A DNA stretch of 64,000 nt, from the NCBI GenBank assembly GCA_000828835.1, contig AP014633.1, positions 3,162,001-3,226,000 of the forward strand, read 5' to 3'. Source of the stretch: Thioploca ingrica. GTDB lineage: Bacteria; Pseudomonadota; Gammaproteobacteria; Beggiatoales; Beggiatoaceae. Under the pieces are notes generated by a model, which worked only from the letters and a program-made list of their open reading frames with translations, ran no database searches and was not told where the DNA came from. This document shows, in pieces, positions 36,501 through 45,524 of this stretch (within the stretch, counting starts at the first letter, position 1; the number at the start of each line of letters is the position of its first letter). The translations under genes and the position numbers were made by a program.

Positions 36501-38371
36501 ACTATCGCATCAGCGGTATTAGCATTGGTAATTTGATAGTCAAAGTGTTCACCACATTGGCGGGAATGGACTTCATACGTCGTCGAATGTAGTAGTTGTT
36601 GCCACAACGCTAAAGATGCACTCGGACTAACGACGATTTCACTGTACGGATTGCAATAATAGTTGTTATCAAACTGATTGCCCTGACCATCAACGGCGAG
36701 AGATAACCCCCGTTGCTCTGGGTCCAGGGAGTACATAATATTGTCGGTCACGGTATTATTATTCGACGGAGCTTTATCGAAATAGATTTGCGCTCGTCCA
36801 TTGTTGTATAACACATTGTTTCTTACCGTGGTATTTTTAAAGATATTTAAGCGAATACCATTGTCATGATTATTATAAATCGTGTTATTTTCAATAAGAT
36901 TATTACTATAGCCCGGATCTGAACCAACCCCCATTCCAAACGAGGGCAGGTGGTAACAGGGATTATTATCCAGAAAACAACCGTTAGATTGGCCTACATT
37001 CCCAATCGTGTCGCCTAGAAAATTACCACGAATGATATTGTCACTGGAACCAATGAAAATCGCGCCGCCATCGTTAAGGAGAGCGAGTGAATGAGTAATC
37101 GTATTGTTTTCTGCAAGATGCCTCCCATTTTTAGTGAGGTATAAACCTACCCAACCGGTATAGTCGATCACGTTTTGACGGAAGATATAACCTTCACCAA
37201 ACGCTTGGATCGCTGTTCCTTCATAACTGCCTTGGGAACGGACCCCATAACCGGGATACATCGCGGTGTAAGTAATCTGATTTTTTTCAACCAGCGCCTG
37301 TTGAACCTGAAAGTTATCGACATCGTGTTTCAGATCCAGGGCTTTAACTAAATGGTGGTCAAAGGTATTTTCGCTCACTACAATATTCGCGGCATTCCAC
37401 CACTGTATGCCATTACCATTGTGTTTGAAATCGCAATGGCGAATGGTGATTGGCCCGTTACCGCCGGTCTTTACCCCATCACCTTGAAAATGTTTAAATA
37501 CTAGATTTTCTAGCGTGAAACTCCCCTCGCCGGCACCGCGCCAACCAGTACCGTAGACACTGCCTTCCACCAGCAGTTGATTGGGATCTTGTCCCCCCGG
37601 CGGATACAAGTAGACTGTTTGAGTGTTAGCATCGTAATACCATTCGCCAGGGTGATCCAATTCTTCGAGTTTGTCATCGAGAAAATAGCCCCAGCCGGGT
37701 CGTTGGCTACCTAATCCCGCTGCCGTGATTTTACCTGGAGCGGCTTGATAACCAGTGATAGGCAGGACGGTGAAGGTCCAACTGTAGCTTCTCAGGCGTA
37801 AGGTAGCACCGGTCCAATAGCCATCGGGTTTAGAGTAGTTGGCTAAGTCGGCATCGGTAAAGCTGTCGGTTCCCGCACTGTTATCGACGTTAAGCCAGTT
37901 TTCTTCAGCCGGCGAATTGACATTGGGATAACGGGCTATGGTCATCAATTCGCCATTGACAAACAGATGGGTGATGACTTCGGTAGTCGGCGCGGTCGCT
38001 TCCCAAACTTGAGATGATAATGGGGGATGGGTGGTAGGTTTCCAATTGGTAATCGGAATACTGCCAGAAATGATGGGTTTGGGACCGGTACCATAGGCAT
38101 TGGCTGCTAGGCCGTTGGTTCTCGCGTTTTTAGCGTTGAGATCGATACTGCCACGAAACACGTCGCTGCGCTTGAATAGGAGGGTCGTGTTGTCGGGAAA
38201 TTTTGTAGTATTGATTTTATCTAGGTTCTGCCACGCGGTGGCTTCGCTTTGGCCGTCGTTAGCATCATTGCCACCGCTGCTTGACAGGTAGTAAGTGGTG
38301 GCGCTTTGGGCTGGCGTGAAGAGTGCTAATATCAGTACACTCAGTAAGGTTTGAATAATTCGTCGTTGCAT
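33521..38371 (-). CDS. Large secreted multidomain protein: beta-helix, InlB-like repeats, PKD and subtilase-like domain
   Basis: A 1616-residue protein with a signal peptide (residues 1-23, ending SA). Visible order: right-handed beta-helix (about 25-560, with PbH1-type turns such as NNTIYNNHDNGIRL and NNVLYNNGRAQIYF), a carbohydrate-binding-like jelly roll (about 620-760), a proline linker, two InlB-type repeats (about 857-1012), a PKD domain (YQWDFGDGSTANTAS, about 1015-1105), a propeptide-like part, and a subtilase-like domain (about 1220-1400). The subtilase part keeps the Asp (AILDTGVD) and His (CEHGTQVAEAVA) motifs and the oxyanion Asn (TSGND). I cannot find the GTSxAxP serine motif, so it may be inactive. 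The end (1440-1610) is a run of glycine-rich beta-helix turns (GGIVTGYIINHG). It is probably a cell-surface or matrix protein acting on polysaccharide. Confidence 0.85.
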   Translation of the reverse strand: MQRRIIQTLLSVLILALFTPAQSATTYYLSSSGGNDANDGQSEATAWQNLDKINTTKFPDNTTLLFKRSDVFRGSIDLNAKNARTNGLAANAYGTGPKPIISGSIPITNWKPTTHPPLSSQVWEATAPTTEVITHLFVNGELMTIARYPNVNSPAEENWLNVDNSAGTDSFTDADLANYSKPDGYWTGATLRLRSYSWTFTVLPITGYQAAPGKITAAGLGSQRPGWGYFLDDKLEELDHPGEWYYDANTQTVYLYPPGGQDPNQLLVEGSVYGTGWRGAGEGSFTLENLVFKHFQGDGVKTGGNGPITIRHCDFKHNGNGIQWWNAANIVVSENTFDHHLVKALDLKHDVDNFQVQQALVEKNQITYTAMYPGYGVRSQGSYEGTAIQAFGEGYIFRQNVIDYTGWVGLYLTKNGRHLAENNTITHSLALLNDGGAIFIGSSDNIIRGNFLGDTIGNVGQSNGCFLDNNPCYHLPSFGMGVGSDPGYSNNLIENNTIYNNHDNGIRLNIFKNTTVRNNVLYNNGRAQIYFDKAPSNNNTVTDNIMYSLDPEQRGLSLAVDGQGNQFDNNYYCNPYSEIVVSPSASLALWQQLLHSTTYEVHSRQCGEHFDYQITNANTADAIVNATFDNDASGWGTHEPNPVGLDGGSLKVTFTDGQATTLSSPRFNLVAGQLYRFKFSVIANNSGVITVMLSDAPKGEPTQWLQDNPLPFAYWPQRREQQLLFTSPQSTTNGRITFSIKPQAQSDIVWLDNIMFEPIEAGNFNDATERAKLFTNPTETAMMIPLGSAGYRKVDGQMVSGSLTLAPFTSQILVLDGVGCADSLTITTNMSCTPIFNPLPTTPLPTTPPLEPLPPTMNLTIHFSGTGQGRVTTDPSGIDCESSQVKCSHSYETAKWINLIPIAAADSQFTGWSGYQSDCDDGQVFMSGYRSCTASFERLRFPLKVTTVGQGQVSSDPVGVHCGAQCRYVFNIDTNVTLTATPKNGWQFQGWSGDCDPRGAVVINKDKACQATFVFQINAGTDKVVSPNEETTFAAAVIDNGLNYQWDFGDGSTANTASASHTYTATGTYTVTLTVTDDKDIVGSDTLTVEVIKDSGIEISQEVLKEIKDKGYAKIILSLNLVTQPEGELPTSAAILDQRRQIAQLQQQFINSLSTSLIDSPTGDQNLAFPTLFTTIPYVAMGVNAIQLAHIRKNPLITHIELDKLLIGGLNIPANHYLGASQTIAILDTGVDSTYPDLADQAISEACYSTTYAPYSATTLCPGGDDEQVGTGAAVPCAIPGCEHGTQVAEAVASEADLIAIQVFSRLDDADYCAPYPSPCIKSFSSDQIRALEQILTWHSSGYPLATITINLDDEDARNYCESPARQAIIDNLHSVGITTIMTSGNDDYSNSGSTSTCISPAPNSDATEPSSDTETEPLVTDSQAISAAIAFSSLPPETPPCYTSSLVDWVCNAPGQKLTDLTVGPNGMISSGTLVGTLTNQGRVSNLTLEPHSRLTGGIVTGYIINHGEMANFEFRGAVIEGGVLAGQIINTSQVGGYFRDVQLAAGTHLIGGQLVGEISGEAQAPALLEHLEIQTGSHLENVTIGEGVKLAVEVNLGEGVQFIYPSEDPRLSSK

Positions 38372-39386
38372 GATTATCTCCTGGTTTATCGTAGCTTAGC
38401 TGGTACTTAAGCAAGCGAGGCAACCCGTAAGGTGTATAAGCGGTAGCATCATACATCTTAAGTTTATCCATTCTGCATCAGAATTGACCAAATTTGAGAA
38501 TTTCCAAAATAATTGCTTTTAAGAATTAGTATGAGTAATGAGGGCTCTGTGATGGAATTCAATTTGGTAGTAGGGAAGCAAATGAATAAATATATTATAC
38601 AACTTTAAAGCCAGGTAGGGTAGGTATTGCCTACCAACCTACCAACAAAACTCGTGTAGGATGCGGTGAGTTGGCGAACCGCATCAATCGAGAGATAACT
38701 TACCGTCATATTTCAACAGGGGATGACCTGATATCGCCGAGCATCCATCGCGAAATGATGCGGTTACTTCGTCACCGCTTCCTCCAAGTTCTAAACCCAT
38801 GAAGGGTGGTGAGCTAGGAACAACTCTTTTTTATTTTTTCAAAGGGTCGGTTAAAGCGCCTTAATTTCCCTGCAGTAGAATCACACCAAGCTAGCCATTT
38901 AACCTCGGTTGTCGGATACGTGTAGCAATGTCTGACCTACAATTGCTTTACTCTGAGTTTTCGGTGGGAGTCGGCGCTATTTATATTTTTTATATACCAA
39001 TAGGAACATTCCATGAAGAATTTATTCCCACATAAAAACTGGTATTTGACACCTGTGTCAAATTCCGCATTGCAACAATTTTTTCAATTTGACACCAGTG
39101 TCAAATTCATTCCCGTTAATTTCCGTGCCACTTTGACACCGGTGTCAAATTCGGAGTTAACATTGATTTGGCAATTTTTTTATCATTTAATTTCAAATGA
39201 TTACTAATTGGACACTTTAGTAAAAGACAGAAAATATATTTTGTGCAAAAATACGCTGGCTTAATTTTTTATTGGTGCGATCAATTATTAAATATCTAAA
39301 ACTTAAGTGGGTTTAATGAAAACTAATTGGTTAGGTACAAGGAGAAATAGATGCAGGAAATAACTCTAAAGCCACCGTGATGAAAT
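38372..39386. other. Gene-free region rich in palindromes
   Basis: About 1 kb without a supportable gene. It holds GGTAGG/CCTACC at 38619-38635, ATGCGGT/ACCGCAT at 38661-38684, a diverged GCGGT/ACCGC repeat near 38760-38778, and the three spaced TTTGACAC palindromes at 39045-39149. A 64-codon frame at 39013-39207 runs across the palindromes and repeats LTPVSNS, so it is not regarded as a gene. Confidence 0.7.
39045..39149. repeat. Three regularly spaced 18-bp palindromes (TTTGACAC-NN-GTGTCAAA)
   Basis: Copies lie at 39045-39062, 39088-39105 and 39132-39149. The arms are identical in all three; only the two central bases differ (CT, CA, CG). All three are followed by TTC. The start-to-start distances are 43 and 44 bases, close to four helical turns, so a protein bound to each would lie on the same DNA face. 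The spacers are unrelated. Likely an operator cluster or iteron-like array; function not known. Confidence 0.75.
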
Positions 39387-39442
39387 ATGACAATAGCAAT
39401 TGGGTGGTGGTGGGTACGCTTGGCTTTTCAGCAGGCACAGTA
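39350..39442 (+). pseudogene. Stray repeat unit of a surface-repeat protein
   Basis: In one frame these bases encode DAGNNSKATVMKYDNSNW and then VVVGTLGFSAGT. This is the recurring unit of large repeat surface proteins of this type of bacterium (YDGSxWVVVGxxGFSAG). There is no start, no flanking unit and the frame ends at 39484, so it is a displaced fragment. It overlaps, in another frame, the start of the next hypothetical gene. Confidence 0.6.
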
Positions 39443-39743
39443 CCAAAAAGATACAGATTTGGTAGAATGGAAATCGGCTCATGAAGAAGATATTCTCGCT
39501 TATGACCTCTGGCGAGGTATCCTCAAAATCGGTAAAGAATGCACCACTCATCCTGAAAATTACGAGGCTATAACACACGTTACCGCTGAGCAATTTATCT
39601 ATCCGCTGGATGGAATTTATAATGAAAACGCTTACCAATTTCTTGACAAATTTTCTGCTATCGACAATAGCATTTACTGTTATGGGTTGTTCAGCATAGA
39701 AAACAATGAATTTAAGTGGTTGGATGTGACATCACGTCAATAA
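39387..39743 (+). CDS. Hypothetical protein fragment with a chimeric start
   Basis: A 118-codon frame not recognised. Its first 17 codons (MTIAIGWWWVRLAF) are an out-of-frame reading of the repeat unit at 39350-39442. The rest (for example YEAITHVTAEQFIYPLDGIYNE) looks like genuine protein. The original start seems to have been lost and replaced, so the gene is probably broken. No domain recognised. Confidence 0.4.
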   Translation: MTIAIGWWWVRLAFQQAQYQKDTDLVEWKSAHEEDILAYDLWRGILKIGKECTTHPENYEAITHVTAEQFIYPLDGIYNENAYQFLDKFSAIDNSIYCYGLFSIENNEFKWLDVTSRQ

Positions 39744-39756
39744 AATTTAGCTGGCG

Positions 39757-39787
39757 TAGGTTGAGCTGAAGAACAAAGCTCAACCTA
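39757..39787. repeat. Palindromic repeat TAGGTTGAGCT / AGCTCAACCTA
   Basis: A perfect 11-bp stem (39757-39767 with 39777-39787) with a nine-base loop, 50 bases before the antitoxin gene. A dispersed intergenic repeat that could also shape the leader of the toxin-antitoxin transcript. Confidence 0.75.
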
Positions 39788-39837
39788 TTGCACTACACTC
39801 ACTAACAACTAATCCTTTATGAATAAGGACAATAATC

Positions 39838-40083
39838 ATGTACGCGATCGAATTTGAAACTGAATTAGAAAATGGTCTGATTAAAGTACCTGAAGTTTAT
39901 CAAACCGATTTGGCTGGACCGATTAAAGTGATTATTCTCAAAAATCAATCGGCTCAAGTAGCACCACCCACTACCATAGCTTGGCCCCATGAAATTTTGG
40001 TTTTTCAAGGTGTATCTGATATACCGCCCTTTGAAAGTTACCGGGATGAATTGCTCTCACTCCAGGACGACCCGCTCGCGTGA
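39838..40083 (+). CDS. Putative antitoxin of a VapBC-like pair
   Basis: An 81-residue protein (MYAIEFETELENGLIKVPE at the start) placed directly before a PIN-domain toxin gene, with its stop codon overlapping the toxin GTG start by four bases. The first 40 residues look like a small beta-rich domain and the end (FESYRDELLSLQDDP) is acidic. It has no clear AbrB or ribbon-helix-helix motif, so the assignment rests mainly on position. Confidence 0.7.
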   Translation: MYAIEFETELENGLIKVPEVYQTDLAGPIKVIILKNQSAQVAPPTTIAWPHEILVFQGVSDIPPFESYRDELLSLQDDPLA

Positions 40084-40487
40084 AATACTTACTTGATACT
40101 TGTATCATTAGCCAATTTGTGCGTGGTAACGTCGGGGTTTTACAAAAATTTAAAACGATCCCACCAGAAAAAATAAGTATTTCTGCTATTACCTACATGG
40201 AAGTAGAATATGGCTTAAAAATCAATCCACAGCGCACTGCTAAAATATATCCTGTTATGAACTCACTATTCACCGTAGTGAAAATTGTTCCGTATACTCA
40301 GGAAGATGCTAATGCCACCGCTGAAATCCGCGCTATTCTCAAAGCCCGTGGTATGCCAATTGGTCCCTACGATGTTATGCTAGCCGGGTGCGCCAAACAG
40401 AGAGGATTGATTCTCGTCACCGATAACTTAGAAGAATTTCAACGAATCGAAGGCATTGTAATCGAGAATTGGGTAAGCCGACCTTGA
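40080..40487 (+). CDS. vapC: PIN-domain toxin (VapC-like ribonuclease)
   Basis: A 135-residue PIN protein starting at GTG 40080. The catalytic acidic residues are Asp6 (YLLDTCIIS), Glu41 (YMEVEYGL), an Asp near 97 (IGPYDVMLAGCA) and Asp116 (LVTDNLEEF). VapC toxins cleave tRNA or rRNA. Overlap with the antitoxin gene shows translational coupling. It stands about 105 bases upstream of mutS. Confidence 0.85.
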   Translation: MKYLLDTCIISQFVRGNVGVLQKFKTIPPEKISISAITYMEVEYGLKINPQRTAKIYPVMNSLFTVVKIVPYTQEDANATAEIRAILKARGMPIGPYDVMLAGCAKQRGLILVTDNLEEFQRIEGIVIENWVSRP

Positions 40488-40577
40488 GATAAACATTTAA
40501 AATCGGTTCATCCTGATTACTTGTTAACCATTGCTCTCATATGCATAGCGCACACTACCCAAACTACGCTCGCTTTT

Positions 40578-40586
40578 TGTTATAAT
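40578..40586 (+). promoter_or_regulatory. Extended -10 element immediately before mutS
   Basis: TGTTATAAT ends six bases before the mutS ATG (40593). Counting about seven bases from the -10 places the transcript start at the ATG itself, which would make the mRNA leaderless. No Shine-Dalgarno is seen before this ATG, which agrees. Confidence 0.5.
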
Positions 40587-40592
40587 TCCTTC

Positions 40593-43500
40593 ATGTCACA
40601 CCCAGAACCAAACCTTTCTGACCACACTCCAGTGATGCAACAATATCTGCGCATTAAGGCAGAACATCCCGAAATGTTGTTGTTTTACCGCATGGGTGAT
40701 TTTTATGAATTATTCTTTGAGGATGCTCAGCGTGCTGCCCGTTTGTTGGATATTACTTTAACTGCTCGAGGCAAAAGTGGTGGGCAATCGATTCCAATGG
40801 CGGGCGTGCCATTTCATGCCATAGAAACTTATTTGGCTAAGTTAGTTCGCTTGGGTGAATCAGCGGTTATTTGTGAACAAGTTGGTGATCCGGCGACCAG
40901 TAAAGGTCCAGTTGAACGTCGAGTAATGCGAATTATCACCCCCGGGACTTTGACCGATGAAGCGCTGTTAGAAGAACGCCAGGAAAGCTTGCTAGTGGCA
41001 GTCCACGCGCTTGAAGAATTGATTGGAATAGCTACCTTGGATTTAGCCAGTGGGCGTTTCGCGCTGATTGAGGTATCCGGACAAATTTTATTTAATAGTG
41101 AAATGGAGCGACTACGTCCGGCGGAGTTATTAGTCAGTGAAGATCATTATTTAACACTACCTAAAATCGCCATCCGCAAACAACCGCCTTGGTATTTTGA
41201 CTTAGATGTGGCGCGACGGTTATTAACTCAACAATTTGGCACCCGTGATTTATCGGGCTTTGGTTGTGACCATTTGACGGTGGCTTTAAGAGCCGCTGGT
41301 TGTTTGTTGCAATATGCACGTGAGACGCAACGGACGCATTTACCCCATATCCAAGGACTCCATTGGGAACGTCGTGAGGATAGTCTGTTTTTAGATGCCG
41401 CTACTCGACGGAATTTAGAATTGGATAGTCGCTTGATTGGACAGCGCGAACACACCTTGATTAACATTATGGATCAATGTGCCACGCCGATGGGTGGACG
41501 CTTATTACGCCGTTGGTTACATCGGCCGTTACGGAATATTGAAACGTTACAAGCACGTCATCAGAGTGTTAGTCAATTATTAGAGCAAGCTGATAGAGAT
41601 AGTCTTTACCAACAATTACGGATGATTGGTGATATTGAACGGATCCTCGCCCGGATCGCCTTAAAATCAGCACGTCCCCGCGATTTGAGCCAATTACGCA
41701 CCGCTTTAGAAACTCTACCGAGTTTACAACAGCAATTAAGATTTTTAGATAGTCCTCATTTACAAGCTTTATCTCAACAGGTGGGTTTGTTTCCGCAACT
41801 CGTTGCCTTATTATCCGCTGCGATTGTTGATAAACCGACTTTATTACTGCGTGATGGAGGTGTCATTGCGCCAGGTTATGATGCACAATTAGATGAATTG
41901 CGCAGTTTAAGTGAAAATGCCGGACAGTACTTATTAGATTTAGAAACTCGTGAACGCGAACGAACTGGAATTACTCATCTTAAAGTCGGCTACAACAAGA
42001 TACACGGTTATTATATTGAAATCAGTCGAGTACATGCTAATAAAATCCCGGCTGATTACCAGCGTCGTCAAACTCTCAAAGCGGTAGAACGTTATATCAC
42101 CGAGGAATTAAAAAATTTTGAAGATAAAGTCTTAAGTGCTAAAGAAAGAGCCTTGAATCGGGAGAAATATTTATACGATTTACTGCTCGATAAATTACTG
42201 GATTCACTCACTCAGTTACAAGCGTGTAGTGCCGCTTTAGCGGAATTGGATGTGCTAACCAATTTTGCCGAACGAGCCGATACCTTAAAATTTTATCCGC
42301 CCAAATTTACTCAGCAAGAATGTATTGCTATTATTGAAGGACGCCATCCGGTCGTTGAAGCCGTGCAAGAAACTCCCTTTATACCGAATGATTTACGCTT
42401 AGATCAACAGCGGCGGATGTTGATTATTACGGCGGCGAATATGGGTGGGAAATGTCTGAATTTGAATAGTTTAATTTTTACATCTCAAGGTATCATGACC
42501 TTAAAACAACTGATGCCGGCACCGATGGAGATAAACCGTTTTGTCGCTTTGAAGTCAACGATTAAAGTAAAATCTTTCAGTGAACTGACCCCAGCTAGCC
42601 ATTTTTATTATGGTGGTTACCAAAAAACGATTAAAATTCAAACTCAAAGAGGATTTTGCTTAGAAGGAACTCCAGAACATCGGATTTGGGTACGTTATCC
42701 GAATGGTGAAGAAGGTTGGTGTTGTCTTAAAGATTTAACTGGTAAAGAAGTCTGTGTGATTGATCGACAATTGGATTTATGGGGAACCCGTACTCACATT
42801 GATATCGAACCGCTTCAAAGGTTACCTCGCCTTAAAAAACATTATGCTTTACCGAGGCAAATGACCACCGATCTGGCTTATTTACTCGGGTTATTAATGG
42901 GTGATGGTACCATAACCTATCGACATTATTTGGCGTTATCAACTGCTGATAGTGAAATCGCTGAATCCTTTCAAGAAATTATAAAAAAATTATTCGGTTA
43001 TCCGGTTAAAGCCTATCCTCACCGAATGGATTATCGAGTTTATAGTCTCCAAATACGAGTATTTTTGGCCAGTTTAGGATTAGGTTACCACACCGCCGCT
43101 GACAAGCATATTCCGGAAAGCATTTTGCAAGCACCTCGGCCAATCGTTATCGGTTTTTTGCAAGGTTTATTCGATACGGATGGTTATGCAGAAAACCGTT
43201 ATGGTAATCCTAAATTATCGACTTCTTCGCCGCAGTTAGCCCAAGAAGTACAAATGTGTTTACTGAATTTGGGCATTCTGAGTTCAATTCGGCGGAAGCC
43301 AACCGCTCACCAAATGAATTATTTGGTATGTATAGACGGTGAGGATGCTATTACTTTCCATACTGAGGTTGGTTTTCGATTAGCTCGTAAACGTCAACGG
43401 GCAGCATTGGCAGCAACGGAAAGAAGACCCAATAGAGGAATCCCTTATCTGGAAGACGTGTTAAGACAACTTCATGCTCGGATTGTTAAAACTTCTCATA

Positions 43501-44498
43501 AGCCAATATCATTGGAACGAGCACCTAAAATACGTTCTATCTTCAGTAGTTATCTCCGGCAACAACGAAATATTTCTTACCGAAAGTTGGAAGAACTCAT
43601 TACCTATTGCCAAGTCAACGGGGTGAATTGTATCGAATTGATATCACTCCAACAATTACATCAGCGGCATTATTTTTATGATCAGATTGTCAAAATAGAA
43701 CCAGGAGAAGCTGAAGTAGCTGATTTAAATGTACCGATTGAACATGCTTTTGTAGCCAATGGGTTTGTCAATCATAATTCAACCTACATGCGCCAAACGG
43801 CCCTAATTATTTTACTCGCCCATATCGGCAGTTTTGTGCCGGCGCAACAGGCAATTATCGGGCCGATTGATAGTATTTTTACTCGAATTGGTGCTAGTGA
43901 TGATTTAGCCGGTGGACGTTCTACCTTTATGGTTGAAATGACGGAAACCGCTAATATTTTACATAATGCGACTCATCATAGTTTAGTGTTGATGGATGAA
44001 ATTGGACGGGGTACCAGTACTTTTGATGGCTTATCATTGGCTTGGGCTTGTGCGGAATATTTAGCGGCTAAAATTGGTGCCTACACGTTATTTTCTACCC
44101 ACTATTTTGAATTAACCCGCTTACCGGAGTTATTTCATAATATGAGTAATATTCACTTAGCGGCGGTAGAACAGGATGATAAATTGATTTTTATGTATAC
44201 GGTCAAAGACGGACCGGCAAATAAAAGTTACGGTTTACAAGTGGCTTTGTTAGCCGGTGTACCTAAACAAGTGGTTAACCAAGCGCGGATTCGTTTGAAA
44301 CAATTAGAAGAACAGCAATTGCAAATGACTGCTCAGCAAACGGAATTACAGTTCATTTCACCACCGACTCCAACTTGGGTTGCACCTCATCCTATTATTG
44401 ATAAACTGAAAACGATATCTCCTGAAGATTTAACGCCAAGACAAGCTTTGGAGCTGATTTACCAATTACAAGCTTTATTGAAGGAAGCCGATGAATAA
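40593..44498 (+). CDS. mutS: MutS mismatch-repair ATPase with an in-frame intein
   Basis: A 1301-residue precursor; the frame upstream (from 40521) has no ribosome site and the ATG at 40593 gives the normal MutS start. The mismatch-contact motif FYELF lies near residue 38. The core and lever domains follow. The Walker A motif ([14 protein letters not shown]) is split by a 442-residue intein between Lys and Ser (42453-43778). The Walker B/signature part is [15 protein letters not shown] and the end is the usual helix-turn-helix dimer region. Without the intein the protein is 859 residues, close to E. coli MutS (853). The Walker A begins with Ala-Ala where MutS normally has Gly-Pro. The gene overlaps the next hydrolase gene by eight bases. 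Confidence 0.95.
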   Translation: MSHPEPNLSDHTPVMQQYLRIKAEHPEMLLFYRMGDFYELFFEDAQRAARLLDITLTARGKSGGQSIPMAGVPFHAIETYLAKLVRLGESAVICEQVGDPATSKGPVERRVMRIITPGTLTDEALLEERQESLLVAVHALEELIGIATLDLASGRFALIEVSGQILFNSEMERLRPAELLVSEDHYLTLPKIAIRKQPPWYFDLDVARRLLTQQFGTRDLSGFGCDHLTVALRAAGCLLQYARETQRTHLPHIQGLHWERREDSLFLDAATRRNLELDSRLIGQREHTLINIMDQCATPMGGRLLRRWLHRPLRNIETLQARHQSVSQLLEQADRDSLYQQLRMIGDIERILARIALKSARPRDLSQLRTALETLPSLQQQLRFLDSPHLQALSQQVGLFPQLVALLSAAIVDKPTLLLRDGGVIAPGYDAQLDELRSLSENAGQYLLDLETRERERTGITHLKVGYNKIHGYYIEISRVHANKIPADYQRRQTLKAVERYITEELKNFEDKVLSAKERALNREKYLYDLLLDKLLDSLTQLQACSAALAELDVLTNFAERADTLKFYPPKFTQQECIAIIEGRHPVVEAVQETPFIPNDLRLDQQRRMLIITAANMGGKCLNLNSLIFTSQGIMTLKQLMPAPMEINRFVALKSTIKVKSFSELTPASHFYYGGYQKTIKIQTQRGFCLEGTPEHRIWVRYPNGEEGWCCLKDLTGKEVCVIDRQLDLWGTRTHIDIEPLQRLPRLKKHYALPRQMTTDLAYLLGLLMGDGTITYRHYLALSTADSEIAESFQEIIKKLFGYPVKAYPHRMDYRVYSLQIRVFLASLGLGYHTAADKHIPESILQAPRPIVIGFLQGLFDTDGYAENRYGNPKLSTSSPQLAQEVQMCLLNLGILSSIRRKPTAHQMNYLVCIDGEDAITFHTEVGFRLARKRQRAALAATERRPNRGIPYLEDVLRQLHARIVKTSHKPISLERAPKIRSIFSSYLRQQRNISYRKLEELITYCQVNGVNCIELISLQQLHQRHYFYDQIVKIEPGEAEVADLNVPIEHAFVANGFVNHNSTYMRQTALIILLAHIGSFVPAQQAIIGPIDSIFTRIGASDDLAGGRSTFMVEMTETANILHNATHHSLVLMDEIGRGTSTFDGLSLAWACAEYLAAKIGAYTLFSTHYFELTRLPELFHNMSNIHLAAVEQDDKLIFMYTVKDGPANKSYGLQVALLAGVPKQVVNQARIRLKQLEEQQLQMTAQQTELQFISPPTPTWVAPHPIIDKLKTISPEDLTPRQALELIYQLQALLKEADE
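42453..43778 (+). other. MutS intein with LAGLIDADG homing endonuclease
   Basis: The intein begins at Cys ([20 protein letters not shown], block A), has block [10 protein letters not shown] near residue 70, two LAGLIDADG motifs ([11 protein letters not shown] near residue 145 and [13 protein letters not shown] near residue 232), block [13 protein letters not shown] at the end, and the +1 residue Ser of the extein. All splicing residues are present (Cys1, block B Thr-x-x-His, penultimate His, final Asn, Ser+1). The endonuclease motifs keep their acidic residues, so homing may be active. It sits between Lys and Ser of Walker A, so unspliced MutS cannot bind ATP. Confidence 0.92.
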
Positions 44499-45366
44499 CA
44501 CACTTTTTCCTATGAGCCAGCATTATTTTACGAGTATGGCTTCAGCTAATACTCATCGCATTGCCTATACTCATTGGGGTGATCCAACTAATCCCAAGGT
44601 ACTGATTTGTGTTCATGGGTTAACACGTAATAGCCGTGATTTTGATAGCTTGGCTGCGACGCTAGCGTCACATTATCGAGTAATTTGCCCGGATATGGTA
44701 GGACGAGGTCAAAGCGATTGGTTAAGTCATCCGGAGCAGTATACTGCTGAAGTGTATCTGGCTGACATGTTAGCTTTATTAAAACACCTTAACCTCAGTC
44801 AGGTTGATTGGTTAGGCACTTCGATGGGTGGGTTAATTGGGATGATTTTAGCGGCTCAACCTCAGCCCCTGATTCGGCGTTTGATCCTGAATGATATTGG
44901 GCCGTTTATTCCTAAAGAGGGCTTAATTCCGCTCGTGCAGAGATTAACTCAATCTCCGCCTCAATTTATGGCTTTGTCAGAAGCCGAACAATTTTTTCGC
45001 TTGGTTCATAGTCAATTTGGACCACTGACAGATAGCCAATGGCAACATCTTACTCAACACGGTACTCAACTCCATGAGGATGGCTATTACTGTTTAGCTT
45101 ATGATCCGAAAATTGCACACACTTTCCAATCCGCAGCGGATAGTGATATGGATTTATGGTCAACTTGGAAAATGATTCGTTGTCCGGTGTTGTTGTTACA
45201 TGGCGAACAATCCATCTTCTTATCAAGAACAACTATTGCACAAATGCAAAAGACTCATCCGCAACTTAAAGTGGTCACTTTTCCAGGAATAGGACATGCA
45301 CCGGCTTTAATGGCTGAAGAGCAAATCAATCTCATTCAAGAATGGTTGTTAACCGTTAACCGGTGA
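44491..45366 (+). CDS. Alpha/beta hydrolase
   Basis: A 291-residue alpha/beta hydrolase: oxyanion strand [15 protein letters not shown], nucleophile elbow WLGTSMGGL with the Ser near residue 112, and the closing His region [11 protein letters not shown]. The acid is probably in VLLLHGEQS vicinity. It belongs to the broad esterase/lactonase/haloalkane-dehalogenase-like group; substrate unknown. The start overlaps mutS by eight bases, and GGAAG precedes it, so it is co-translated with MutS; no functional link is obvious. Confidence 0.8.
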   Translation: MNNTLFPMSQHYFTSMASANTHRIAYTHWGDPTNPKVLICVHGLTRNSRDFDSLAATLASHYRVICPDMVGRGQSDWLSHPEQYTAEVYLADMLALLKHLNLSQVDWLGTSMGGLIGMILAAQPQPLIRRLILNDIGPFIPKEGLIPLVQRLTQSPPQFMALSEAEQFFRLVHSQFGPLTDSQWQHLTQHGTQLHEDGYYCLAYDPKIAHTFQSAADSDMDLWSTWKMIRCPVLLLHGEQSIFLSRTTIAQMQKTHPQLKVVTFPGIGHAPALMAEEQINLIQEWLLTVNR

Positions 45367-45524
45367 TCGCTTAACTGAATGGCAGTGATCGTTAAACCAC
45401 TATTTCCTCTCCAAAAAAACTTCGTGACAACTTCCCAATAATCCTGGTAGAATTTTTTCGGCTACGAGGTAGAATCGCAACTAAAAATTTATCATCAGGA
45501 ACTCCCACCAGAGGAGAGGTACTC

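Noticed and set aside
39045-39149. A minimal CRISPR array
   Set aside because: Only three repeats of 18-21 bases, spacers of about 23-26 bases, full palindromic repeats and no cas genes; a protein-binding array fits better.
39013-39207. A 64-codon plus-strand gene
   Set aside because: The predicted peptide mostly translates the palindromes (LTPVSNS twice) and has no Shine-Dalgarno or protein-like composition.
40521-40592. A longer mutS start, 24 codons upstream
   Set aside because: The extra residues do not look like MutS, the promoter element lies inside them, and the ATG at 40593 gives the standard N-terminus.
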